Source: RYN-230 sp963760405 (GTDB taxonomy: Bacteria > Actinomycetota > Actinomycetes > Streptosporangiales > Streptosporangiaceae). Taken from it: DNA of 64,000 nucleotides. The DNA lies in assembly GCA_963760405.1 (NCBI GenBank), contig CAVXCV010000008.1, positions 186,001-250,000 on the forward strand, written 5' to 3'. Below the pieces are notes generated by a model. That model was not told the origin of the DNA. It was given only the letters and a program-made list of their open reading frames with translations, and searched no databases. The stretch's first letter is position 1. Each line of letters starts with the position of its first letter. The translations under genes and the position numbers were made by a program. Shown piece by piece: positions 1-7,933 of this stretch.

Positions 1-19
1 CGCGAAAGGAGAACCCCTC

Positions 20-475
20 ATGCGCCGTCCCTGTGTGCGGGCCGCTCACGCGGCTTTCCCGGCCAGGCTCGCATGGACCCTGCTCGGCCTCGTTGTGCTC
101 GCCGGGTGCGGGACCGCCGGATCAGCGCATTCCACTCCCCCGGCGGCGAATGCGACGTCCGCCATGCCATCGCCCACCGGCAGGCAATGCGGCACCGGCC
201 GGACCGCCGCCAACGTGCCCGTACTGGTGGAGATAAACCACGGGCCAGTGGCATGTGCCACCGCGATGGCCATCGAGCAAGGCTACGCGGCGGCCGTTGC
301 GTCGGGGAAAGTGCCCGGCAATGGCGGCGCCGCCCCGGTGCATGTCGAGGGGTGGCTGTGCCAGGGATTCAACACCCCGCAGATACTGCAGACCGGCGAT
401 ACCTCGAAATGCACGAAGGGCACCGCGGAAATCGTCGCGATTCTCCCGCCACCGTCAGGCACGCCCACCCCGTGA
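20..475 (+). CDS. putative secreted lipoprotein
   Basis: The 151-residue product has a basic N-terminus, a hydrophobic stretch and a lipobox (LAGC) with the acylated cysteine near residue 30, so it should be exported and anchored to the outer face of the membrane. The mature part is Ala/Gly/Thr/Pro-rich at first and then holds four further cysteines, enough for two disulfides. The ATG follows an AAAGGAG site at 5-11 with 8 nt spacing, which supports this start. I do not recognise a family and assign no function. It converges on the diguanylate cyclase gene, so its operon partners, if any, lie upstream of the window. Confidence 0.7.
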   Translation: MRRPCVRAAHAAFPARLAWTLLGLVVLAGCGTAGSAHSTPPAANATSAMPSPTGRQCGTGRTAANVPVLVEINHGPVACATAMAIEQGYAAAVASGKVPGNGGAAPVHVEGWLCQGFNTPQILQTGDTSKCTKGTAEIVAILPPPSGTPTP

Positions 476-500
476 ACTGTCCGGACACATCTGGCGCAGC

Positions 501-527
501 ATAGTACTTCGCTACCTTAGGTACTAT
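501..527. terminator. inverted repeat between convergent genes, possible bidirectional terminator
   Basis: ATAGTAC (501-507) and GTACTAT (521-527) form a perfect 7-bp inverted repeat around a 13-nt loop, and the loop itself contains TACC-TTA-GGTA. It lies in the 94-bp gap between the converging lipoprotein and diguanylate cyclase genes, where a terminator is expected. There is no T-run, so the call rests on position and symmetry. A regulator-binding site is the alternative. Confidence 0.35.
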
Positions 528-569
528 TGCGCTTAGTAGACGGTCCAAGGCCGGCCGGGGAATTCCAGC

Positions 570-1883
570 TCAGGCCCGCAGCTGATCCTGCCCAGCGGAC
601 GTGGCGGTTTCGGTGACCATCCATACCTGGTTCCGGCCAGCGTTCTTGGCCCGGTACAACGCGCTGTCCGCGCCCGCCAGCAAATCGGTGAACTGACTAC
701 CCGTTGCCCTGTCCCAGGTGACGCCGAGTGCAGCCACGCCTATAGAGACGGTAACGTGGAGTGACTCTGCGCCCGGGTCGTCACTGGTGCCGATCGGCAT
801 CTCCTCGATGTGCTGTCGCATCCGCTCGGCGATCCGGCGGGCATCCGCGGCATTCGTGTGTGGGAGCAGTAGCGCGAACTCCTCACCACCGAACCGGCCG
901 GCCAGATCATATTCACGCAGGAATATCTTGAATGTCCGCGCAATAGCCCGAAGTGCCCTGTCCCCGGCCACATGGCCATATATGTCATTAACTGCCTTGA
1001 AGCGATCAACATCAAGAAGGACCAGCGCTAGCGGGGTACGCGTCCGCAGCGCCCGGGCCACCTCGGAAGCTGCCTCCCGCTCCCAGGTGCCCGCGTTGAG
1101 CAGTCCTGTCTTGGAATCAATGCGCGAGGCGTTCAGCAGGTCCGCATGCCGCATCGAGCGCTGCAGCAGGGTGACGAAGGGTAGCGCGAAGAAAACTGTG
1201 ACGAGGCTGAATGCTATTCCCAGCGTTACCATGACAGCTACGCAGAGCTCAGCAACGTCATTTTGGAGGCTTTCCGGCGAAAAAAGGAATCCACGGAGGC
1301 GCTCGTACGGGTTTGATGCTTTGATCGGCGGCAGCACCAACGCTTGGTTGACCGCCCACCGCAGCACACCGGCGGCAGCCACCACCAGAAGCCAGGCGGC
1401 CAGATGACCCCGGGGACCGAGTCCGGCGAAAGCCCCCGCTACCCCGTGGAAGGCAAGGGAGGCGGAGCCATACGCGAGCCCGACCGCCACAGCGGTGAAC
1501 ACCCGACGGTGCGGGGGAATGCGCCTGATCCGCCACTGGATCAGCGCGTACTGCAGCACGGGAGCGAGCAGGGCATAGAAGGGCGGAAGCAGGATCGCGA
1601 TCGGCAGTTCCCATACCGCGTATACATCTTTGGCCACCCCGGCGGCCTCTCCAGTGCGCCGGGTCAGTTCGACCGTAGCCGCTATGCACAGCAGCAGAGC
1701 GCCGAATAGGAGCAGATCGTGAGCGTTCAGATGCACTGCGTACGCGGCCAGGCCCACAGCGCCCGCGAAAACAGCGACGATCGCCGCGATGAAGCCGACG
1801 AGCCAGGAGGGCAGATCCCACAGCGGCCACGCCCGGATGGCTTGCACGCCGAACTGCATTCGTTTGCAGACGACGCCTCGCAC
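570..1883 (-). CDS. membrane-anchored diguanylate cyclase (GGDEF protein)
   Basis: The C-terminal third is a GGDEF domain that should make cyclic di-GMP from two GTP. The signature GGEEF starts at about residue 332, the metal-binding part reads LLDVDRFKAVND, and an RxxD product-inhibition site (REYD, about residues 323-326) lies five residues before the signature, so the enzyme looks active and feedback-inhibited. The first 230 residues hold about six hydrophobic segments and no recognised sensor domain. The GTG start is supported by an AAGGAGG site five bases upstream; an ATG four bases earlier is in another frame. There is no EAL or HD-GYP partner nearby. The divergent upstream region carries the micro-ORF repeats. 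Confidence 0.88.
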   Translation of the reverse strand: MRGVVCKRMQFGVQAIRAWPLWDLPSWLVGFIAAIVAVFAGAVGLAAYAVHLNAHDLLLFGALLLCIAATVELTRRTGEAAGVAKDVYAVWELPIAILLPPFYALLAPVLQYALIQWRIRRIPPHRRVFTAVAVGLAYGSASLAFHGVAGAFAGLGPRGHLAAWLLVVAAAGVLRWAVNQALVLPPIKASNPYERLRGFLFSPESLQNDVAELCVAVMVTLGIAFSLVTVFFALPFVTLLQRSMRHADLLNASRIDSKTGLLNAGTWEREAASEVARALRTRTPLALVLLDVDRFKAVNDIYGHVAGDRALRAIARTFKIFLREYDLAGRFGGEEFALLLPHTNAADARRIAERMRQHIEEMPIGTSDDPGAESLHVTVSIGVAALGVTWDRATGSQFTDLLAGADSALYRAKNAGRNQVWMVTETATSAGQDQLRA

Positions 1884-1944
1884 TCATGCCTCCTTCACGG
1901 GCAGCCCGGACACATCGTGGCAGGCGGTAAGAACGTTGCCCCGT

Positions 1945-1975
1945 ATTGTCACAGAGGTAGTGTGCCCCCTGTCAA
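1945..1975 (-). promoter_or_regulatory. candidate promoter of the diguanylate cyclase gene
   Basis: On the minus strand a perfect -35 hexamer TTGACA (1975-1970) precedes GACAAT (1950-1945), a -10-like hexamer, with 19 bp spacing, about 60 bp upstream of the GTG start. The spacing is longer than ideal, so this is a candidate only. Confidence 0.35.
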
Positions 1976-2023
1976 GCCCCCATTACACGCTGATACCACC
2001 GGCGGCGGCTGGACCGGACTTTC

Positions 2024-2038
2024 GTAACAGCATGTTAC
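2024..2038. promoter_or_regulatory. perfect palindrome, candidate operator
   Basis: GTAACA-GCA-TGTTAC is a perfect 6+6 inverted repeat with a 3-bp centre. It is followed four bases later by TTGACT (2042-2047), a -35-like element on the plus strand, so it may be an operator for the transcript that carries the micro-ORF repeats. I see no convincing -10 element at the right distance. The 1884-2201 stretch holds no other gene that I can support. Confidence 0.35.
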
Positions 2039-2217
2039 CCGTTGACTTCAGCCGCCTCGGTTCCGGGCCGCCCGTGTTGGAATATTACCCATTCTTGAGC
2101 TGGCGACCCTATGGGAGCGTAATGCGTGTTATGGCCCATATGTCGCCGCACGGCTGGCCCCAGTTCCTGCCGCGTCCTGGGGCCTTGCCCCACTCACCTC
2201 AGGAAGGAGCAGCCGCC

Positions 2218-2244
2218 ATGCGCAACACCAACTGGACCAAGTGA
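2218..2244 (+). CDS. micro-ORF 1, peptide MRNTNWTK
   Basis: This is an 8-codon ORF preceded by AGGAAGGAG with 8-nt spacing to ATG, an ideal translation start. The product would be a small hydrophilic cationic peptide. It is the first of three tandem copies. No family is recognised; a peptide signal, a ribosome-binding decoy or a leader are all possible. It is not a leader of the MFS gene, which converges on it. Confidence 0.4.
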   Translation: MRNTNWTK

Positions 2245-2288
2245 CCCCCCCGCCCGCCAGCCAGCACGCCACGGAAGGAGCAGCCGCC

Positions 2289-2315
2289 ATGCGTAACACC
2301 AACTGGACCAAGTGA
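2289..2315 (+). CDS. micro-ORF 2, peptide MRNTNWTK
   Basis: This is the second copy. It has the same ribosome binding site (GGAAGGAG) and spacing, and its only difference from copy 1 within the ORF is the synonymous change CGC to CGT at codon 2. One synonymous difference is weakly consistent with selection on the peptide but could be chance. Confidence 0.4.
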   Translation: MRNTNWTK

Positions 2316-2359
2316 CCCCCCCGCCCGCCAGCCAGCACGCCACGGAAGGAGCAGCCGCC

Positions 2360-2386
2360 ATGCGCAACACCAACTGGACCAAGTGA
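2360..2386 (+). CDS. micro-ORF 3, peptide MRNTNWTK
   Basis: This is the third copy, identical to the first in its ORF and ribosome binding site. The repeat breaks down shortly after its TGA, so the conserved part of this last unit is just the ribosome binding site, the ORF and a few following bases. Confidence 0.4.
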   Translation: MRNTNWTK

Positions 2387-2432
2387 CCCCCCGCCCATGC
2401 CGGGCTGGCCGTCGATCAGTGGCTGCACGCGA

Positions 2433-3704
2433 TCAGTCGGTCGTATCTGACGTCGCGTGCGCCGCGAGTGGCCAGTCCATGGTGTGGCTGAGGGCAGTTA
2501 TCGAGACAGCAGTCACGACGCCGAGAAGGCCGGTAGCTGCGATGACGCTGCTTGGCGAGTAATGCTGCGCGACCGCGCCAGCCAAGATCATCGCAACCCC
2601 CTGGCCAAGATTCATGCCACCTTGGGCGATGCCGAAGGCCTGGCTGCGCTGGCTGGGAGGTACCGCACGCACGAATGCGGCATTGGCGGCAAGCTGATAG
2701 CAGTCGAACAGCCCGCTCACGGTCAGGATCAGCAACGCCGCCGGGAGCCGCGGCCTGAGCAGGAAAAGAACCAGGACCGCACAGCTCATGGTGGCCAGCG
2801 GCCGCATCCAGCGGAACCGCTGCGAGGGCCGGACGAAGCGCACGAATGCCACCGCGCCCACCGACGCGCCAAACGCTCCCGCGGCCAGGATCAGGCCGGT
2901 CGCCGCAGCGCCGCCGCCGAGGGCCCGGCTCAGTGGCGCGGCAACTCCCTCAGGGACGTTGTAGAAGGCGGAGAGCCAGCCGAAGAGCATCGGGACCAGC
3001 AGCAGCGGCGAGGTGAACACGAGCCTGAGGCCCGCTACGGCACCGCTGGCGGCTCCCTTCTGCCGCGGCTCAGAATTGGCCGCAGGCCGCCGGCGTACCC
3101 AGATCCGGGTTATCAGCGCTGACACCCCGAACGTCGCCGCATCGGCGGCCAGGGAAGCGCGGACGCCGAAGAAGCCGACAATCACGCCGCCCGCGGCGAA
3201 TCCGATGACCTGGGCGAACTGGAGCGTGGTCAGGGTGACAGCGGTGCCCAGGACGTACCTGTCCCCCGGTAGTACGTCAGGGTAGAGCGCGGCCCGGGCG
3301 GACGAGAACGGAGCGCCCACCAGGGTCACCAGGACCAGCAGGCAGACGTTCCCGGCCACCGGCATGCCCGGCAGCGCCATGATCATGACGAGCACGGCCC
3401 GGGCCAGATCGCACGCGATCATCACCTGCCGCCGGGGCCACCTGTCCGCCAGGCCGGCCAGGGTTATGCCGCCCACGAAGGTGGGCACGATGCTGGCCGC
3501 AAAGGCCACTGCGGCCAGCAGCGCCGAGTGCGTCTGGCCGAACACCAGCAGCGTGATGGCCACCCTGGCCAGCTGATCGCCGGCCACGGACAGGACCTGG
3601 GCGATCCACAGCGCACGGAACTCGCGGACCGCGAAAACCTCACGGAAGGTCGAGCGCGGCACGGCGGCCGCATGGGCCCGCCCGTGCAGGGGCGCCCGTC
3701 TCAT
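2433..3704 (-). CDS. MFS transporter (EntS-like family)
   Basis: The 423-residue integral membrane protein has about twelve hydrophobic segments. The loop between the second and third segments carries the MFS signature region (LAGLADRWPRRQ), and the layout resembles the MFS_3 / enterobactin-exporter group of drug and siderophore exporters. The substrate cannot be read from the sequence. The ATG at 3704 has no clear ribosome binding site, so the true start could lie slightly elsewhere. The upstream gap carries an operator-like palindrome, which fits an exporter under repression by a TetR- or MarR-type protein not encoded here. The gene is monocistronic by position. Confidence 0.85.
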   Translation of the reverse strand: MRRAPLHGRAHAAAVPRSTFREVFAVREFRALWIAQVLSVAGDQLARVAITLLVFGQTHSALLAAVAFAASIVPTFVGGITLAGLADRWPRRQVMIACDLARAVLVMIMALPGMPVAGNVCLLVLVTLVGAPFSSARAALYPDVLPGDRYVLGTAVTLTTLQFAQVIGFAAGGVIVGFFGVRASLAADAATFGVSALITRIWVRRRPAANSEPRQKGAASGAVAGLRLVFTSPLLLVPMLFGWLSAFYNVPEGVAAPLSRALGGGAAATGLILAAGAFGASVGAVAFVRFVRPSQRFRWMRPLATMSCAVLVLFLLRPRLPAALLILTVSGLFDCYQLAANAAFVRAVPPSQRSQAFGIAQGGMNLGQGVAMILAGAVAQHYSPSSVIAATGLLGVVTAVSITALSHTMDWPLAAHATSDTTD

Positions 3705-3834
3705 GTCAGCAGGGCCGGGCCGCCGGAGGTGCGGTGCGGACGCCTGGTCTCAGGCAGCCACCGCGTGCTGATGGCCCGCAGCGGCAGGGTACGTACTCAG
3801 AGTGAGCAATAGCGCGGGATCGTCCCCGTATCTT

Positions 3835-3849
3835 ATTACTTACCGTAAT
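3835..3849. promoter_or_regulatory. candidate operator upstream of the MFS gene
   Basis: ATTAC and GTAAT form a perfect 5-bp inverted repeat with a 5-bp centre about 130 bp upstream of the MFS start. On the minus strand it overlaps the AT-rich stretch TAATAAGATAC, which could serve as a -10 region. No regulator gene lies next to it. Confidence 0.35.
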
Positions 3850-3990
3850 CATTCACCCACCTGTGGTAGGAGCGCCACCCCGACATCCGATTCGCTTTCG
3901 CAGCTCCTGTCAAGCAAACCATCAACACAGCACCGGTGCTTCACCCGGAATCACCCGCCTCACCTGGGTCAGCAGGGCCAGGCGGGGGGC

Positions 3991-6666
3991 TCAGGCTGGG
4001 CCGCGCAGGACCGCGTCCACCCGCCGACCCGCTTCGGCCACGGCGGCGTCCCGGGCGGCGGTGGTCTCCTCCACGGTGAGAGTGCGGTCCGGCGCCCGGA
4101 ACCGCAGTGAGTAGGCCAGCGACTTCCGGCCCTGGCCGGCCTGCTCCCCGGTGTAGACGTCGAACAGCCGGACCTCCTCCAGCAGGCCCCGGTAATCGCT
4201 CCCGTCTACCCCAGCCTCCAGCGCGGCTTCCACGTCGGCGGCGGGCACGGCCAGCGGCACCAGCAGCGCCACGTCCTGGGTGGCCACCGGGTAGGCGGAG
4301 ATCTCCGGCGCGGCCGCCGGGCCGACCGCGGCTGCGGCGGCCTCGATCACCGACAGGTCGAGCTCCACCGCACAGGTGCGGGGCGGCAGGCCGAACGCGG
4401 ACACCACCCGGGGATGCAGTTCGCCCGCGTGGCCGGCCAGCCACTCCTTGTCCTCCCAGTCGCTGCCTTCCCCGGCGGGGTTGTGCACGAACAGCGCCGC
4501 GCAGCGCCCGGGATGCCAGGGCTCCGCCTGGTCGGCCCGGACCTCGAACGACACCCGGCTGGTGCGCAGCACCGTCCGGGCCGCCTCGATCGCGTCCTGC
4601 CAGCCGGCCGGGCGGCCCGGCCCCCACCATCCGGGCAGCTCACGCTCGCCGGTCGCCACCACCGCCAGGTGCAGGGGCTGGTCCGGCAGGGCCGCCTCCA
4701 GGGTGGCCAGCTCGTGCACGGTCGGGCCGCGGTCGGTCCGGAGGATCGGGGCGGTGCTGGGGCCGGTCAGGTGCTCCAGGAAGACCGTGCCCAGCTCGAA
4801 CAGGCCGACGTCCGGGAAGCCGCGGCCGATGTTGCGGACCAGTACCCGCAGCAGGCCGGGCAGCAGCATGGTGCGCAGCAGCGGCTCGTCGTCGTTGAGC
4901 GGGTTGGCGATGACCGGGGCCTGGCGGCGTGGGTCGCCGGTGGGCAGCAGCAGCCGGTCGAAGTCAGCCGCGGACGTGAACGGCTGGCTGAGCACCTCCG
5001 CGTAGCCGGACTGGCCCAGCGCCCGGCCCAGGGTCCGGCGCAGCCGCTGCTGATCGGTCAGGCCCTTCCCCGCCGCAGCCCGCGGCCTGCGCACCGGGAT
5101 GTTCTCATACCCCTGCAGCCGGATGACCTCCTCGGCCAGGTCCCACGGGTAGCGCAGGTCCGGCCGCCAAGAGGGCGGGTACACCGCCAGCATCTGCTTG
5201 CTGCGGTCGTGCTTGCCGTGGTCGGACCGCAGGTACCGGTTCGGGCCGGTGCTGCCGGGCCCCCGGCTGGGCGTGGTCACGCCGGCCGCGGGCAGCTCCG
5301 CGGGCTCGGTCACCACGCAGCCCACATCCTCCAGCCTGCGCACCACGACCGCGCGCCCGTACACGGTGCCAGCCACCGTGTCCGGGTAGTCAACGGCCAT
5401 GGTCACCGTGACCGGCGGCACATCGGCGAGCGCATGCGTGCAGCCGGGCACCACGGTCCCGCCGCCCAGTTCGGCGAGCATGGTCACGGCCAACGCCGAG
5501 GCCCGCAGCGGCAGCTCACGGTCCACCCCGCGCTCGAACCGGTAGGACGCCTCGCTGAACAGCTTGTGCCGGCGGCTCATCCGGGCGGTGCCGCGGGCGT
5601 CGAAGTGCGCGGCCTCGATGACCAGGTTGGCCGAGGACTCCGAGATCTCGGTGGCCAGGCCGCCCATGGTGCCGGCCAGTGAGATCGGCCCGGAGGAGTC
5701 GGCGATCAGGATGTCGTCGGGATCGAGTTCCCGGGTCACATGGTCGAGGGTTTCCAGCTTCTCGCCGGGCCGGGCCCGGCGGACCACGATGGGCCCGGTC
5801 AGCTTGCCGGCGTCGAACGCGTGCAGCGGCTGCCCGAGTTCCAGCATCAGGTAGTTGGTGATGTCCACGGCCAGCGACACGCTGCGCATCCCGGACCGGG
5901 CCAGCCGGACCCGGAGCCAGAGCGGGGTGGCCGCGGCCGGGTTGAAGCCGCGGATCTCGCGGAGCACGAACCGGTCGCACGCCTCCGGGTCCCCGATGCT
6001 CGCCGGGTACACCTCGTCCGACGTCAGCTCCACGTCGGCCGGGAGATCCTGGTCCGCCGGGTCACTGAACCCCACGTCGTAGGAAGTCGCGAGCTCCCGG
6101 GCCACGCCGCGGATGGACAGCGCATAGCCGCGGTCCGGGTTGACCGCGATGTCCAGCACGTGGTCGGCGAGGCCCGCGTAGGCCACGAAGTCCTCGCCCA
6201 GCGGGGCGTCCGGGGGCAGCACCAGGATGCCGGAATGGTCCTCCCCGATGGCCAGCTCAGCGGCGGAGCAGATCATCCCCTCGGACATCCGCCCGTACGC
6301 CTTTTTCGCGCTGATCTGGAACCCGCCGGGCAGCTGGGCCCCGGGCAGCGCCAGCGGCACCCGGTCGCCGGCCGAGAAGTTGGTCGCCCCGCAGATCACC
6401 CCGCGCAGCTCAGCCGGGCTGCCAGCGCCAGAACCGGCCGTTTCCCGGCCGTCCCGGACCCGGCAGAACCGGACCGGCTTGCGGAACCCGGTCAGTTCCT
6501 CGATCTCGACAACCTCGGCCACTACCACGCCGTGGATGTCCTGCCCGACCGGCTTGACCGTCTCGACTTCCAGGCCAGCCGCGGTCAGCCGCCGGGCCAC
6601 CTCGGCCGGGTCAGTGCCGGGCGCCACCCCCGCCGTACTGAGCAGCCAGGACAGTGGGGCGCGCAT
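3991..6666 (-). CDS. pheT: phenylalanine--tRNA ligase beta subunit
   Basis: This is the large subunit of the alpha2-beta2 class II synthetase that charges tRNA-Phe. Domains in order are the N-terminal OB-fold tRNA-binding domain (about residues 40-155), the B3/B4 editing core, B5, the catalytic-like core and the C-terminal ferredoxin-like anticodon-binding (FDX-ACB) domain, with the typical stretch RKSLAYSLRFRAPDRTL near the end. The 891-residue length is somewhat above the usual 800-840 and includes a basic insertion of about 27 residues between the editing region and the B5 motif. Its ATG shares one base with the pheS stop (TGATG), so the two subunits are translationally coupled. Confidence 0.97.
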   Translation of the reverse strand: MRAPLSWLLSTAGVAPGTDPAEVARRLTAAGLEVETVKPVGQDIHGVVVAEVVEIEELTGFRKPVRFCRVRDGRETAGSGAGSPAELRGVICGATNFSAGDRVPLALPGAQLPGGFQISAKKAYGRMSEGMICSAAELAIGEDHSGILVLPPDAPLGEDFVAYAGLADHVLDIAVNPDRGYALSIRGVARELATSYDVGFSDPADQDLPADVELTSDEVYPASIGDPEACDRFVLREIRGFNPAAATPLWLRVRLARSGMRSVSLAVDITNYLMLELGQPLHAFDAGKLTGPIVVRRARPGEKLETLDHVTRELDPDDILIADSSGPISLAGTMGGLATEISESSANLVIEAAHFDARGTARMSRRHKLFSEASYRFERGVDRELPLRASALAVTMLAELGGGTVVPGCTHALADVPPVTVTMAVDYPDTVAGTVYGRAVVVRRLEDVGCVVTEPAELPAAGVTTPSRGPGSTGPNRYLRSDHGKHDRSKQMLAVYPPSWRPDLRYPWDLAEEVIRLQGYENIPVRRPRAAAGKGLTDQQRLRRTLGRALGQSGYAEVLSQPFTSAADFDRLLLPTGDPRRQAPVIANPLNDDEPLLRTMLLPGLLRVLVRNIGRGFPDVGLFELGTVFLEHLTGPSTAPILRTDRGPTVHELATLEAALPDQPLHLAVVATGERELPGWWGPGRPAGWQDAIEAARTVLRTSRVSFEVRADQAEPWHPGRCAALFVHNPAGEGSDWEDKEWLAGHAGELHPRVVSAFGLPPRTCAVELDLSVIEAAAAAVGPAAAPEISAYPVATQDVALLVPLAVPAADVEAALEAGVDGSDYRGLLEEVRLFDVYTGEQAGQGRKSLAYSLRFRAPDRTLTVEETTAARDAAVAEAGRRVDAVLRGPA

Positions 6667-7784
6667 CAGGCCTCCATCCCGAACGCCCGGCTGAACCGGA
6701 CGTCGCCGTCCAGGGTGTCCCGGATGTCCGTCACCCCGTGCCGGACCATCAGGGTCCGCTCGATGCCCAGCCCGAACGCGAACCCGCTGTACCGGTCGGG
6801 ATCAATCCCGCAGGCCACGAGCACCCGGGGGTTCACCATGCCGCAGCCTGCCAGCTCGATCCAGCCCTGCGACCGGCAGACCCGGCATGGCGGCCCGCCG
6901 CGGGTCGAGGCGCCGCGGCAGATATGGCACTCCATGGACACTTCCGCGGACGGCTCGGTGAACGGGAAGTAATCGGGGCGCAGCCGGGTGCGCAGCCCCT
7001 CGCCGAACATCGCGTCCACGAATGCTCGGATCGCGCCGCGCAGGTCCGCCATGGTCAGGCCCTCGTCCACGGCCAGGCACTCGATCTGGTGGAACACCGG
7101 GCTGTGCGTAGCGTCCAGCGCGTCACTGCGGTAGCACTGGCCCGGGCTGACCACGTACAGCGGCAGCGGCCGGGTCAGCATGGCCCGGATCTGCACCGGG
7201 GAGGTGTGCGTGCGGAGCACCCGGCCCGAGCGCTCCGTCCCGTCCGGGCTGGCCACGAACAAGGTGTCCTGCATGTCCCGGGCCGGATGGTCGGGCGGGA
7301 AGTTGAGCGCGTCGAAGTTGTACCACTCCGCCTCGACCTCAGGGCCTTCCGCGATCTCGTAGCCCATGGACACGAACACGTCGGCCAGCCGCTCGCTCAC
7401 GGTGGTCACCGGGTGCCGGGCGCCCTGCGGGAAGTGATCCCAGGGCAGGGTCACGTCGACGGCCTCGTCGATCAGTACCCGCTGGTCCCGTTCGTCCTCC
7501 AGCGCGGCCTGCCGGGCGGCGACCGCTTCGCTGACCGCGCGCCGGGCCGCGCCGACCCGCTTGCCTGCCTCGGCCTTGGCCGCCGGCGGCAGCGCCCCGA
7601 TCTCGGCGTTGGCCAGGGCGAGCGGGGCACGGTCGGCCGCGTGGGCCAGCCGGGCGGCCTTGAGCTCGTCGAGGCTCTGCGCGGCGGCGATGGCGGCCAG
7701 CGCCTCGTCCCGCATGCGGGAGACCTCCCCGGGGGAGAGCGCCGTCACCTCCACCGGGTCGTACTGCTTATTTGGTGCGGACAT
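6666..7784 (-). CDS. pheS: phenylalanine--tRNA ligase alpha subunit
   Basis: This is the catalytic class II subunit of PheRS, 372 residues. It has an N-terminal coiled coil (about residues 15-90) and then the class II core, with PFTEPSAEVSMEC (motif 2 region) and GIERTLMVRHG (motif 3) near the C-terminus. I place the start at the ATG at 7784, which begins MSAPNKQYD and follows AGGAAAG. A longer open frame reaches 7856 but lacks a ribosome binding site. The 150-bp gap to the upstream histidine kinase holds no leader peptide rich in Phe codons that I can see. Confidence 0.97.
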   Translation of the reverse strand: MSAPNKQYDPVEVTALSPGEVSRMRDEALAAIAAAQSLDELKAARLAHAADRAPLALANAEIGALPPAAKAEAGKRVGAARRAVSEAVAARQAALEDERDQRVLIDEAVDVTLPWDHFPQGARHPVTTVSERLADVFVSMGYEIAEGPEVEAEWYNFDALNFPPDHPARDMQDTLFVASPDGTERSGRVLRTHTSPVQIRAMLTRPLPLYVVSPGQCYRSDALDATHSPVFHQIECLAVDEGLTMADLRGAIRAFVDAMFGEGLRTRLRPDYFPFTEPSAEVSMECHICRGASTRGGPPCRVCRSQGWIELAGCGMVNPRVLVACGIDPDRYSGFAFGLGIERTLMVRHGVTDIRDTLDGDVRFSRAFGMEA

Positions 7785-7933
7785 CGCTTCTGCTTTCCTG
7801 CGGGCCGGGGGCCGGCGAGTAAGACAAGGCTGACTGAGACGGGGAGGGAAACCCACCGGAGCGCACCGCGGGCAGCCAGGAGATCAGCAGCGGCAGGCGG
7901 GTAACCGCCGGCCCTGCGGGCTCCGCCCACCGC

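Larger units (their letters stand above)
2202..2396 (+). repeat. 71-bp direct tandem repeat, three copies
   Basis: Two complete 71-bp units start at 2202 and 2273, and a third, partial unit starts at 2344. Each unit carries GGAAGGAG, an 8-nt spacer, ATG, seven sense codons and TGA, followed by a C-rich tail. The copies are almost identical. Visible differences are CGC versus CGT at codon 2 and one C fewer after the third stop codon. Decay begins only beyond the third TGA. The array lies between the divergent diguanylate cyclase gene and the convergent MFS gene. Confidence 0.95.

Noticed and set aside
1789..2244. 151-codon plus-strand frame ending in the first MRNTNWTK
   Set aside because: Its first part is antisense to the diguanylate cyclase 5' end, while the short ORF at its end has its own ribosome binding site and two repeats without the upstream part.
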